Assembly (NCBI RefSeq): GCF_019375555.1
Contig: NZ_JAHXDN010000003.1
Location: forward strand, 496,001 to 560,000
DNA from: Roseobacter insulae
GTDB lineage: Bacteria; Pseudomonadota; Alphaproteobacteria; Rhodobacterales; Rhodobacteraceae
Reading direction: 5' to 3'
DNA: 64,000 nt
Both the position numbers and the translations under genes were made by a program. Below the pieces are notes generated by a model. It made no database searches. It was not told the origin of the DNA and worked only from the letters and a program-made list of their open reading frames with translations. Every line of letters starts with the position of its first letter. Position 1 is the stretch's first letter. Positions 10,651 to 19,977 of the stretch are shown here, piece by piece.

Positions 10651-11447
10651 TCTGCCGGTGGGCTGCTTACCTCGGGGCGCCGATCTTTCTGTCTGACATC
10701 CTGACGGCGCCCGCCCATTCGCTGATCAAGCAATCGCGCGCGGCCACCGAATGCAAGACAGCGATCAATGCTGACGGGTTTGGGCTGGCATGGTACGACA
10801 AGCGGCCTGAACCGGGCCTTTACCGCGATGTCTACCCGGCCTGGTCGGACCCTAACCTTGCCGCATTGGCCGATCAGGTGCAATCGCCGCTGTTTCTGGC
10901 GCATGTGCGCGCCTCGACCGGTACCGCAACCAGCCGCAACAACTGCCATCCGTTCGTACAGGGGCGCTGGTCTTTCATGCACAACGGGCAGGTGGGCGGA
11001 TTCGATCGGTTCCGCAAATCCGCGGACATGCTGATCGATGACGCCCATTACCCCGATCGCCGCGGCGCCACGGACAGCGAGGCGCTGTTCCTGATCGCCT
11101 GCGGCCTCGGACTGGACAAGAACCCGCGTCGCGCGCTGGAAGCCGCCGTCGGTCAGTTGCAGTCGATGGCGGCGCGTAACGGTTTTCAGGGGCCGCTGAT
11201 CCGCTGCACGGCGGCGCTGTCGGATGGCGAGACACTTTACGCAATCCGCTACGCCTCGGATCACCTTGCGCCATCGCTCTACTATCAGTGGCATGAAACC
11301 CGGCGCGGTTGGGCTGTGGTCTCCGAACCCTACGAAGAGGATACGCAAGAATGGCACGCGGTCCCTGCGGGGAGTTTCTGCCGCTTCACCGAGGACGCGG
11401 TTGAGATTTCGGATTTTGCGCCAACGGGTTCGGCACAGGCCGCATGA
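10650..11447 (+). CDS. Class II glutamine amidotransferase with non-canonical start
   Basis: The protein is an N-terminal-nucleophile glutamine amidotransferase of the YafJ/EgtC-like type. The family start, Met-Cys-Arg-Trp-Ala-Ala-Tyr, is present from the Cys codon TGC at 10653, but the codon before it is ATC and the one before that CTG. No ATG, GTG or TTG occurs in frame back to the TGA at 10587. Further motifs are NADGFGLAWY, FLAHVRASTGT, RNNCHPF, WSFMHNGQ and ATDSEALFL. The next standard start (TTG at 10866) would delete the catalytic Cys. The coding region here assumes ATC at 10650 as start, overlapping the preceding stop (TGATC). Options are a rare start codon, a start mutation or a sequencing error. 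Confidence 0.82.
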   Translation: MCRWAAYLGAPIFLSDILTAPAHSLIKQSRAATECKTAINADGFGLAWYDKRPEPGLYRDVYPAWSDPNLAALADQVQSPLFLAHVRASTGTATSRNNCHPFVQGRWSFMHNGQVGGFDRFRKSADMLIDDAHYPDRRGATDSEALFLIACGLGLDKNPRRALEAAVGQLQSMAARNGFQGPLIRCTAALSDGETLYAIRYASDHLAPSLYYQWHETRRGWAVVSEPYEEDTQEWHAVPAGSFCRFTEDAVEISDFAPTGSAQAA

Positions 11448-11450
11448 CAA

Positions 11451-11478
11451 AAAAGGGCCGCGTCTCCGCGGCCCTTTT
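11451..11478. terminator. Bidirectional intrinsic terminator between amidotransferase and icd
   Basis: A perfect 12-base stem (AAAAGGGCCGCG at 11451-11462, CGCGGCCCTTTT at 11467-11478) with a TCTC loop. The A-rich left and T-rich right flanks allow termination in both directions. It serves the two convergent genes on either side. Confidence 0.9.
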
Positions 11479-11500
11479 GCATCTGTGGGAGGCGAAAGCC

Positions 11501-12715
11501 TCAGCCGGCAAGCGCCTTGTTGAGGTTTTCGTCGACTTTTTCCAGGAAGCCCATCGTCGTGAGCCACTTTTGGTCCGGTCCGACCAGCAGGGCGAGATCC
11601 TTCGTCATGAACCCGCTTTCCACCGTGTCGACGATGACCTTTTCCAGTGTTTCGGCAAAGTTCATCAGCGGCGCATTGTCGTCCAGTTTCGCGCGGTGCT
11701 TGAGGCCGCCGGTCCAGGCGTAGATCGACGCGATGGAGTTGGTGGAGGTCTCCTCACCTTTCTGGTGCTGGCGGTAGTGACGCGTGACGGTGCCGTGGGC
11801 GGCTTCGGCCTCGACGGTCTGGCCATCGGGTGTCATCAGCACCGACGTCATCAGGCCCAGCGAGCCAAAGCCCTGCGCCACGGTGTCGGACTGCACGTCA
11901 CCGTCATAGTTTTTGCAGGCCCAGACATAGCCACCGTTCCACTTCATCGCGCAGGCGACCATATCGTCGATCAGGCGGTGTTCGTAGGTGATACCAGCAG
12001 CCTTGAACTTGTCTTCGAACTCCGTCTCGTAGATGTGCTGGAACAGCTCCAGGAAGCGCCCGTCATATTGCTTGAGGATTGTGTTTTTCGTCGACAGATA
12101 CACCGGCCAGCCAAGCGACAGGCCATAGTTCATGGACGCACGCGCGAAGTCGATGATCGACTGGTCGAGGTTGTACATCGCCATCGTCACACCGGCGCCG
12201 GGCGCGTCGAAAACTTCCTTTTCGATCTCGGTGCCGTCTTCGCCGACGAACTTGATGGTCAGCTTGCCCTTGCCGGGGAATTTGAAGTCGGTCGCGCGGT
12301 ACTGATCGCCGAAAGCGTGGCGGCCCACGACGATGGGCTTGGTCCAGCCGGGCACAAGGCGCGGCACGTTCTTGCAGATGATCGGCTGGCGGAAGATCAC
12401 GCCGCCAAGGATGTTTCGGATGGTGCCGTTGGGCGAGCGCCACATCTGTTTCAGGCCAAACTCCTCGACCCGGGCCTCGTCGGGCGTGATGGTGGCGCAT
12501 TTCACCCCGACGCCATGTTCCTTGATGGCGTGGGCTGCATCGACAGTGATCTGGTCGTCCGTTTCGTCCCGGGCTTCGATGCCAAGATCGTAGTATTTCA
12601 GATCCACGTCCAGGTAAGGCAGAATGAGTTTTTTCTTGATGAAGTCCCAAATAATGCGGGTCATTTCATCGCCATCGAGTTCGACGATGGGATTATCCAC
12701 CTTGATCTTGGTCAT
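11501..12715 (-). CDS. icd: NADP-dependent isocitrate dehydrogenase
   Basis: This TCA-cycle enzyme oxidatively decarboxylates isocitrate to 2-oxoglutarate with NADP. At 404 residues it belongs to the eukaryote-like homodimeric subfamily common in alphaproteobacteria. Visible features are the start [18 protein letters not shown], the substrate-binding [23 protein letters not shown], the metal-binding region with DDMVA, and [12 protein letters not shown]. It is a single gene read leftward. A long open frame on the opposite strand over the same bases is a high-GC shadow. Confidence 0.97.
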   Translation of the reverse strand: MTKIKVDNPIVELDGDEMTRIIWDFIKKKLILPYLDVDLKYYDLGIEARDETDDQITVDAAHAIKEHGVGVKCATITPDEARVEEFGLKQMWRSPNGTIRNILGGVIFRQPIICKNVPRLVPGWTKPIVVGRHAFGDQYRATDFKFPGKGKLTIKFVGEDGTEIEKEVFDAPGAGVTMAMYNLDQSIIDFARASMNYGLSLGWPVYLSTKNTILKQYDGRFLELFQHIYETEFEDKFKAAGITYEHRLIDDMVACAMKWNGGYVWACKNYDGDVQSDTVAQGFGSLGLMTSVLMTPDGQTVEAEAAHGTVTRHYRQHQKGEETSTNSIASIYAWTGGLKHRAKLDDNAPLMNFAETLEKVIVDTVESGFMTKDLALLVGPDQKWLTTMGFLEKVDENLNKALAG

Positions 12716-12840
12716 GGAGCGCTCCTGTTAAAGAAATTCGAGTCAGATTGCGCGCGGTGTAGCGTAGTTTCCCGTCGCAGGGAAGCCGGTATACGAATGT
12801 ATACTGAATTCATCCGCGATATGATCTGAAAGGCGCCGTG

Positions 12841-13416
12841 TCAGAGGGTAAAAAACCGGCGCAGCTGCGGCAAAAGCCAGGTCCACAGACCCGGTGCACC
12901 GCGTTTCACGGGTGTACCGACCCGGGCTTCGAGCTGGTCGAACGTCACGTTGTACTCCGTCCATGACCCGCCCCCGTTGGCAAGGTTACCGATCGGCGTC
13001 TGAACGCGGTCAATGGATTTCGCAAAGATGGCATCCGGTGTTTCCGCAGCCTCGAACTCATCCCACAGTGCCCTGAAATGCTGCGCCTGATCAGCTGGCA
13101 AAAGACCAAAGATGCGATCCGCCGCCGCTTGTTCCTCTGCCGCCATGGCGTCCGCATCGACCTGCCCGTGGATCGGATTGTCGCCCGCGTCGATTTCCAC
13201 CATGTCATGCAGCAGCAGCATCTTGATCACCCGGTCGATCTGCACCTCGGGGCCAGCCTGATCTGCCAGCACGAAGGCATACAACATGACATGCCAGGAA
13301 TGCTCGGCCGAGTTTTCGAACCTGCTCGCATCGTGAAGACGCGACGCGCGCATTACCGATTTCAGTTTGTCGGCTTCGCTCAGAAACGTGATCTGACGTG
13401 TCAGCCGGTCGCTCAT
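12841..13416 (-). CDS. HD-domain phosphohydrolase (HDDC2/YfbR-like)
   Basis: The 191-residue protein has the metal-binding HD signature: first His in SAEHSWHVM, the HD pair in LLHDMVEIDAGD, and a later Asp in AKSIDRVQTP. Members of the HDDC2/YfbR group act on nucleoside 5'-monophosphates; the substrate here is not known. Its ATG overlaps the stop of the upstream 79-residue protein by four bases, so the two are translationally coupled. Transcription is leftward, probably in one unit with the alpha/beta hydrolase upstream. Confidence 0.85.
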   Translation of the reverse strand: MSDRLTRQITFLSEADKLKSVMRASRLHDASRFENSAEHSWHVMLYAFVLADQAGPEVQIDRVIKMLLLHDMVEIDAGDNPIHGQVDADAMAAEEQAAADRIFGLLPADQAQHFRALWDEFEAAETPDAIFAKSIDRVQTPIGNLANGGGSWTEYNVTFDQLEARVGTPVKRGAPGLWTWLLPQLRRFFTL

Positions 13417-13652
13417 TCTTCGGGCGGCGCCAGCGTCTTGGCCATGTCGTCTTTCAGCGTTTTCAGCAATTCCCGCGCCCGCTGCTCGGCGCGTCGGACG
13501 CGAACAGCGGTCAGGTAGGCTTCTTCCATCGTCTGGGACGAGCCGCCGATAGTGTCCGCAACACGCTGAACAAACGCATCGTCGCCCGTGGCGTTGATGA
13601 TTTTCAGGCTTTCGAGCGCCAGTTCGTCTGCAACGTCTTCGACGATTCCCAT
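13413..13652 (-). CDS. Conserved hypothetical protein (79 aa)
   Basis: This small soluble protein begins MGIVEDVADELALESLKI and is predicted to be mostly helical, with an Arg/Glu-rich segment (VRVRRAEQRARELLKTL) that could form a short coiled coil. I do not recognise a family. It has no signal peptide or membrane segment. It overlaps the HD hydrolase gene by four bases and begins four bases after the alpha/beta hydrolase stop, so it is almost certainly a real member of this three-gene operon. Confidence 0.75.
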   Translation of the reverse strand: MGIVEDVADELALESLKIINATGDDAFVQRVADTIGGSSQTMEEAYLTAVRVRRAEQRARELLKTLKDDMAKTLAPPEE

Positions 13653-13656
13653 AAGC

Positions 13657-14310
13657 TTACCGTGATGTTTCCGTAAGGCGCCGTTTCACATACGCCGTGG
13701 TGGTATCAATCAGCGTGTCGAGATGCGGCTCTTCGAAGAAGTGCCCGGCCCCCTCGACCTGCTCATGTGTGATGGTGATGCCCTTCTGCTCGTGCAGCTT
13801 TGCCACGAGGTTCTCCGTGTCGCTCGGCGGAGCCACGCGGTCTGCCGTCCCGTTGATGATGAGACCGGAGGCGGGGCAGGGCGCCAGGAAGGAGAAATCA
13901 TACATGTTCGCCGGTGGTGCAACAGAGATAAACCCGGTGATTTCAGGCCGGCGCATCAAGAGCTGCATGCCAATCCAGGCACCGAAAGAGAAGCCTGCGA
14001 CCCAGCAATGCTTGGAATTGTTGTTCATCGATTGCAGGTAGTCCAGCGCCGAGGCGGCATCCGACAGCTCGCCGATCCCCTGATCGTACTCACCCTGGCT
14101 GCGACCAACGCCGCGGAAATTGAATCGCAGAACCGTAAAACCCATGTTGTAGAAGGCGTAATGCATGCGGTGCACGATCACATGGTTCATTGTGCCGCCG
14201 AACTGCGGGTGCGGGTGCAGGATGATTGCGATCGGGGCATCACGCTCTTTTTGCGGGTGATAGCGACCTTCCAGGCGACCCTCGGGTCCGGGAAAAATGA
14301 CCTCAGGCAT
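13657..14310 (-). CDS. Alpha/beta hydrolase
   Basis: The 217-residue protein belongs to the small alpha/beta hydrolase group annotated as 'alpha/beta hydrolase superfamily / YsgA-like'. It has the oxyanion region ILHPHPQFGGTMNH, the segment VLRFNFRGVGRSQGEYD, the nucleophile elbow GFSFGAW with Ser, an acid in INGTADRV, and the terminal catalytic His in EGAGHFFEEPH. The substrate is unknown. The frame extends 20 codons upstream, but the ATG at 14310 gives the usual start MPEVIFPGPEGRLEG. It is divergent from iscR and first in a leftward three-gene operon. Confidence 0.9.
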   Translation of the reverse strand: MPEVIFPGPEGRLEGRYHPQKERDAPIAIILHPHPQFGGTMNHVIVHRMHYAFYNMGFTVLRFNFRGVGRSQGEYDQGIGELSDAASALDYLQSMNNNSKHCWVAGFSFGAWIGMQLLMRRPEITGFISVAPPANMYDFSFLAPCPASGLIINGTADRVAPPSDTENLVAKLHEQKGITITHEQVEGAGHFFEEPHLDTLIDTTTAYVKRRLTETSR

Positions 14311-14371
14311 GCGCGTCCTTTTACAATGTCGGCAGGTGCATGATGATCGGGTTACCCCGTGACATGACACC

Positions 14372-14386
14372 TTAGAACGGTTCTAA
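14372..14386. promoter_or_regulatory. Candidate IscR / iron-responsive operator upstream of iscR
   Basis: TTAGAAC-G-GTTCTAA is a perfect 15-base palindrome about 100 bases in front of iscR and 60 bases in front of the divergent hydrolase. Position and symmetry fit the iron-responsive palindrome proposed for IscR in Rhodobacteraceae (the Iron-Rhodo-box). I have not verified the exact consensus. A second, less perfect palindrome (GGC-A-TTTAAA-C-GCC) lies at 14429-14442. Confidence 0.6.
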
Positions 14387-14489
14387 TTTACTTGCACATC
14401 TTCATATGGAGTGCGAAAACCCGACTTAGGCATTTAAACGCCCCGCGTCAATCAATTGCGGGCTCTGACGCAGATCACAGGAGCATCAA

Positions 14490-14963
14490 GTGAAGCTATC
14501 AACCAAAGGCCGATATGCCATGGTGGCGCTTGCTGACATCGCGCTGCAACCCGCCGGGCAACTTGTCTCGCTCGGCGACATCGCCGAACGCCAGTCCATT
14601 TCGCTGCCGTATCTGGAGCAATTGTTCGTAAAGCTGCGCCGTGCGGAACTGGTCGCGTCGGTGCGCGGTCCCGGCGGCGGGTATCGCCTCGCTCAGAGCG
14701 CCTCCGACATCCGGGTTGTCGATGTTCTTGCGGCTGTGGATGAAACCGTGAATGCGATGCACAAGGGGGCGGGCGCTTCTGGCGGCGCCTCCGGAAGCCG
14801 CGCGCAATCGCTGACCAACCGTCTGTGGGAAGGGCTCAGCGCCCATGTCTACGTTTTCCTGCACCAGACGCGACTATCGGATGTGGTTGCAAACGAACTG
14901 GCGCCATGTCCCGCCGTGCCGAGCCTTTTCGATGTGGTCGACGACCCGAGCCCTGTTTCGTAG
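14490..14963 (+). CDS. iscR: Rrf2 family regulator IscR
   Basis: IscR controls Fe-S cluster assembly genes and usually senses cluster status by binding a [2Fe-2S] cluster. This 157-residue protein begins MKLSTKGRYAMVALADIA and has the winged helix-turn-helix with LPYLEQLFVKLRRAELV and VRGPGGGYRLA. The loop that carries three cluster cysteines in E. coli IscR (about residues 92-104) contains none here; the only cysteine is Cys140 near the C-terminus. Loss of these ligands is known for Rhodobacter IscR, which still responds to iron. It heads the suf operon. Confidence 0.92.
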   Translation: MKLSTKGRYAMVALADIALQPAGQLVSLGDIAERQSISLPYLEQLFVKLRRAELVASVRGPGGGYRLAQSASDIRVVDVLAAVDETVNAMHKGAGASGGASGSRAQSLTNRLWEGLSAHVYVFLHQTRLSDVVANELAPCPAVPSLFDVVDDPSPVS

Positions 14964-15003
14964 ATCAACCGTTTACCCCGAGTTCCGAAGTGCCGATACC
15001 CTG

Positions 15004-16071
15004 ATGAAACGCGTCTACCTGGATCATAACGCCACGACACCGCTGCGCCGCGAGGCGCGCGCGGCCATGGTCGCGGCAATGGATCAGGTGGGGAACCCGT
15101 CGTCGGTTCACGCCGAGGGCCGCGCGGCAAAAGCGATCGTGGAACAGGCGCGCGCGCAGGTTGCTCAGACGGTGGGATGCGAACCGGCGGAGGTGGTCTT
15201 TACCAGCGGTGCGACCGAGGCCGCGCGGGTGCTGCAAGTGCCTGTGCCCGAACATCACGTTTACGTCGACCCAACCGCCCATGATGCGCTTCTTGCGCAT
15301 GCCGGGGGTGTCGGGGCCGGGGCCACTACGGCAACCCTCGCAATGGGCCTTGCGAATTCGGAAACCGGGGTGATCAGCGCGATGCCGCAGCGCGCGGAGG
15401 GCAAATGGTGTTCCGGCGCGCAGCGCGCGGACTGGCTGCTGTTGGATATCACGCAGGCAGCCGGGCGAATCCCTGTTGATTTTGCCGCCTCGAAGGCCGA
15501 TTTCGCGATCCTCTCCGCGCATAAACTCGGCGGCCCCAAGGGCGTCGGCGCGCTTGTGGTGCGACAGGGGCTGGACATTACGGCGCTGGCACCCGGCGGG
15601 GGTCAGGAAATGGGCCGGCGGTCGGGTACCGAGAACATCATCGGTATCGCCGGATTTGGGGCCGCCGCCGCGGCAGCGGCACGAGATATTGCGTCCGGCC
15701 GGTGGGAAGAAGTGAAAGAACTTAGAAAGATTCTAGAAAACACTCTTGCAGCCAGCGCAAAGACAACTATTTTTGTCGGGAAAGACTCTGATCGTTTGCC
15801 GAACACTTCTTGTTTTGCAATGCCAGGCTGGAAGGGCGAGAGCCAGGTGATCCAGATGGACCTTGCCGGCTTTGCCATAAGTGCAGGATCGGCCTGTTCC
15901 AGCGGCAAGGTGCGCGAAAGCCATGTGCTCCGGGCGATGGGATACGATGAAGAGACCGCCAGCAGCGCTATCCGCGTGTCGCTGGGGCTTGAGACAACCG
16001 CCGAGGATGTGCAGCGATTTGCTGAGACATGGCTGGCGAAAGAACGCAATTTCCGCGCCCGCATGGCGTGA
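15004..16071 (+). CDS. Cysteine desulfurase, group I (NifS/IscS type)
   Basis: This pyridoxal-phosphate enzyme takes sulfur from cysteine for Fe-S cluster assembly. The 355-residue protein begins MKRVYLDHNATTPLRREAR, has the cofactor lysine (Lys174) in LSAHKLGGPKG and the persulfide cysteine (Cys298) in SAGSACSSGKV, which lies in the extended loop typical of group I. The chosen ATG at 15004 removes a meaningless extension that overlaps iscR. It stands between iscR and sufB, while a second, group II desulfurase (sufS) ends the same operon. Codons between about 15715 and 15810 are markedly more AT-rich than the rest and include an IscR-box-like palindrome. Confidence 0.92.
   Translation: MKRVYLDHNATTPLRREARAAMVAAMDQVGNPSSVHAEGRAAKAIVEQARAQVAQTVGCEPAEVVFTSGATEAARVLQVPVPEHHVYVDPTAHDALLAHAGGVGAGATTATLAMGLANSETGVISAMPQRAEGKWCSGAQRADWLLLDITQAAGRIPVDFAASKADFAILSAHKLGGPKGVGALVVRQGLDITALAPGGGQEMGRRSGTENIIGIAGFGAAAAAAARDIASGRWEEVKELRKILENTLAASAKTTIFVGKDSDRLPNTSCFAMPGWKGESQVIQMDLAGFAISAGSACSSGKVRESHVLRAMGYDEETASSAIRVSLGLETTAEDVQRFAETWLAKERNFRARMA
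15722..15736. promoter_or_regulatory. Intragenic IscR-box-like palindrome inside the desulfurase gene
   Basis: TTAGAA-AGA-TTCTAG has the same arms (TAGAA and TTCTA) and the same three-base spacing as the palindrome in front of iscR. It lies inside the group I desulfurase gene, about 350 bases before sufB. It may be a second operator or chance within an AT-rich patch. Confidence 0.35.
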
Positions 16072-16086
16072 GAGCTGGAGGTTAAG

Positions 16087-17625
<1,539 letters not shown>

Positions 17626-17628
17626 GCC

Positions 17629-17886
17629 ATGCGAAATATTTGGCCCAAGGACGTTGCAGAGATGATTGTCAGTGATCGAAGGAAACCGTGGAGCGTTGCC
17701 TTTGCACTTACATTCACCGCCATTGTCGGAGGGCTGGTCGGCGCGGTGACCGCATCGTTAGTAAATGCGACCTTTGTTCCGGCAGGTGTGATTGGCGGCG
17801 CGATGCTATTCGCTGCGATCCGGGTCGCCTTGATCATGCTGCGCGACAGTGTTGGCAAAGAAGCGAAGAACGAGAAGAGCGAATGA
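17629..17886 (+). CDS. Small membrane protein of unknown function (85 aa)
   Basis: Two hydrophobic segments (about residues 21-46 and 49-70) predict a two-helix inner-membrane protein with charged ends (MRNIWPKDVAEMIV at the start, GKEAKNEKSE at the end). I do not recognise a family. The ATG lies three bases after the sufB stop, and its TGA overlaps the ATG of the truncated ybjQ copy, so it is embedded in the suf operon. A role in Fe-S assembly is not shown. Confidence 0.7.
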   Translation: MRNIWPKDVAEMIVSDRRKPWSVAFALTFTAIVGGLVGAVTASLVNATFVPAGVIGGAMLFAAIRVALIMLRDSVGKEAKNEKSE

Positions 17887-17999
17887 TCCCCACGACCATC
17901 AAAACCGTCGAAGGCCGCCCGATCACAGCCTGCAAGGACATCGTCGTGAGAGAGGCGATCATGGGCGATTTGTCCCTTCCACGAGCATCGGGTTACTAA
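17883..17999 (+). pseudogene. Truncated ybjQ-like gene (N-terminal fragment)
   Basis: The 38-codon frame starts MIPTTIKTVEGRPI and continues to EAIMGD, aligning with residues 1-29 of the intact YbjQ protein encoded at 18839 ([14 protein letters not shown] to EAIMGA). After that it diverges and stops at the codon just before the FkbM methyltransferase start. Both copies begin with an ATGA overlap with the gene before. Nucleotide identity is clearly diverged, so the duplication is old. It is most likely the remnant of a ybjQ copy broken when the methyltransferase gene arrived. Confidence 0.7.
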
Positions 18000-18842
18000 A
18001 TGCAACCGGAACTGACCCGTCACTACAAAAAACTGAAACTCGGCCGCGTGCTGGAAAGTGGCCCGCTGACCCTTGTGCACACGCAGGTGATGGACACACC
18101 CGTCACCTTCTGCGTGGACATGGAGCGTGACCCGGTTCAACGCAACCATCGTCGTGGCACATTCTATGAGCTCAATGAGCTGCGCGCGCTGATACCGATC
18201 TTTCCCAAGGGTGGAACCTTTGCCGACATCGGCGCGAATGTGGGCAATCACAGCCTCTTTGCCGCGATCTTTCTGGGCGCCAAACGGGTGATCCCGGTCG
18301 AACCTAACCGCAAGGCCTACAACCTGCTCGTCAACAACGTGGTCGTGAACGGGCTGCGCGAGGTCGTGGACCTTACCAAGTTGGGTGTAGGCGTTTCTGA
18401 CGCCAGTTCCGGTGGATTTGCGATGGAAAAACGCGAGCGCAACCTGGGCGGTGCCAAGATGCTTCCGGGTAAGGGCGATCTGCACGTGTTCCGTGCGGAT
18501 GAGTTGCTGGCGGATGACACGCCCGATTTCATCAAGATCGACGTGGAAGGTATGGAGATGCAGGCGCTGGCAGGGCTTTCCGGCGTGCTGGCACGCTGCC
18601 GTCCCATCCTGATGATCGAGGTCGATAATGAGAACGAGGCGGCATTCAACGACTGGGTGGCGGAAAATGGCTACGCCAGCCTGAATGTTCATCAACGCTA
18701 CAAGAGCAACAAAAATCACCTGATCGTCGATAAGCCCAAGCTGGCGGCGCTGAAAAAGAAATTCGTGGCACCCGGTGCCGCACCCAAACCTCCCACCACC
18801 AAAGCGAAGGCTGCGACATCAAGGAAAGTGGTTGCGAAATGA
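18000..18842 (+). CDS. FkbM family methyltransferase
   Basis: The 280-residue protein has the SAM-binding segment [17 protein letters not shown], followed by [18 protein letters not shown] and the FkbM signature [18 protein letters not shown]. FkbM enzymes are O-methyltransferases that act on sugars or polyketides; the acceptor here is unknown. The C-terminal 35 residues are rich in Lys, Ala and Pro and likely disordered. The gene interrupts the suf operon between a truncated and an intact ybjQ copy, and its own stop overlaps the intact ybjQ start. This suggests a late insertion. Confidence 0.88.
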   Translation: MQPELTRHYKKLKLGRVLESGPLTLVHTQVMDTPVTFCVDMERDPVQRNHRRGTFYELNELRALIPIFPKGGTFADIGANVGNHSLFAAIFLGAKRVIPVEPNRKAYNLLVNNVVVNGLREVVDLTKLGVGVSDASSGGFAMEKRERNLGGAKMLPGKGDLHVFRADELLADDTPDFIKIDVEGMEMQALAGLSGVLARCRPILMIEVDNENEAAFNDWVAENGYASLNVHQRYKSNKNHLIVDKPKLAALKKKFVAPGAAPKPPTTKAKAATSRKVVAK

Positions 18843-19153
18843 TCCTGACAACAACCAATTCCGTCGAGGGACGGACAATCAAGGAATATCGAGGCATCGT
18901 GGTGGGCGAGGCCATCATGGGCGCTAATATCGTCAGGGATTTCTTTGCGCAGGTGACCGATATCGTGGGCGGCCGTTCGGGCGCTTACGAATCCAAGCTC
19001 AAGGACGCCCGTGACGAGGCCATGCGCGAGGTCGAGGAACGCGCAGCGGCGCTGGGAGCCAACGCCGTGGTGGGGATCGACCTGGATTACGAGGTGGTTG
19101 GCGATTCGATGCTGATGGTGTCGGTGTCCGGCACGGCGGTAACCCTTGCCTGA
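18839..19153 (+). CDS. YbjQ family (DUF74) protein
   Basis: The 104-residue protein matches the YbjQ/UPF0145 family of pentamer-forming small proteins with a proposed heavy-metal-binding fold and no established function. It shows the family start [14 protein letters not shown], the segment [19 protein letters not shown] and the [22 protein letters not shown] helix ending in a V-G-I-D-L-D-Y strand. It lies inside the suf operon, 69 bases in front of sufC, and is translationally coupled to the methyltransferase by an ATGA overlap. Confidence 0.88.
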   Translation: MILTTTNSVEGRTIKEYRGIVVGEAIMGANIVRDFFAQVTDIVGGRSGAYESKLKDARDEAMREVEERAAALGANAVVGIDLDYEVVGDSMLMVSVSGTAVTLA

Positions 19154-19221
19154 GAAAACGCGAAAACTGAACGAGACATGATTTCCGCCAAGGCGGACCC
19201 GAAGGAAAAAAGGACAAAGAC

Positions 19222-19977
19222 ATGCTGAGCATCAAGAACCTGCACGTGAAACTGGAAGAAGAAGACAAGCAAATCCTCAAGGGTGTTGACCTGCAGATCA
19301 ACGCCGGAGAGGTTCATGCGATCATGGGGCCAAACGGCTCCGGCAAGTCAACGCTGTCTTATGTGTTGTCCGGCAAGGATGGTTATGAGGTGACGCAGGG
19401 CGAGGCGGCGCTCGAAGGTGCGGATCTGTTGGAAATGGAGCCGGAAGAGCGCGCCGCGGCCGGCCTGTTCCTCGCATTCCAGTACCCGGTCGAAATTCCC
19501 GGCGTGGGCAACATGACTTTCCTGCGCACCGCGGTGAACGCGCAGCGCAAGGCCCGTGGCGAAGCGGAGATGTCGGCCTCTGACTTTCTCAAGGCGGTCC
19601 GGGCACGTGCGAAGGAATTGAAGATCGACGCCGAGATGCTGAAACGCCCGGTCAACGTTGGATTTTCCGGCGGTGAGAAAAAGCGAAATGAAATCATGCA
19701 GATGGCGATGCTGGAACCCAAGATGTGCATTCTGGATGAAACCGATTCAGGTCTTGACGTGGATGCCATGAAGCTGGTGGCCGAGGGGGTCAATGCCCTG
19801 CGCTCGGAAGGGCGGGGTTTTTTGGTGATCACCCACTACCAGCGCCTGCTGGATCATATCAAACCCGACGTGGTGCATATCATGGCGGATGGCCGCATTG
19901 TGAAAACGGGGGGGCCTGAACTGGCGCTCGAGGTCGAAAACAATGGCTACGGCGATATTCTGGCAGAGGTGGCGTAA
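19222..19977 (+). CDS. sufC: Fe-S assembly ATPase SufC
   Basis: SufC is the ABC-type ATPase of the cytosolic SufBCD complex. The 251-residue protein has Walker A GPNGSGKS near residue 36, the Q-loop region FLAFQYPVEIPGV typical of SufC, the signature FSGGEKKRNEI, and Walker B MCILDETDSGLD, where SufC has Glu-Thr-Asp-Ser. It ends overlapping the sufD start (TAATG). Transcription is within the suf operon. Confidence 0.97.
   Translation: MLSIKNLHVKLEEEDKQILKGVDLQINAGEVHAIMGPNGSGKSTLSYVLSGKDGYEVTQGEAALEGADLLEMEPEERAAAGLFLAFQYPVEIPGVGNMTFLRTAVNAQRKARGEAEMSASDFLKAVRARAKELKIDAEMLKRPVNVGFSGGEKKRNEIMQMAMLEPKMCILDETDSGLDVDAMKLVAEGVNALRSEGRGFLVITHYQRLLDHIKPDVVHIMADGRIVKTGGPELALEVENNGYGDILAEVA

Noticed and set aside
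10866-11447. Shorter amidotransferase starting at TTG 10866
   Set aside because: It lacks the catalytic N-terminal Cys and the first 71 residues of the conserved domain.
11444-12829. A 461-codon rightward frame opposite icd
   Set aside because: It covers icd exactly, has a His- and Arg-rich composition typical of high-GC antisense frames and no family motif.
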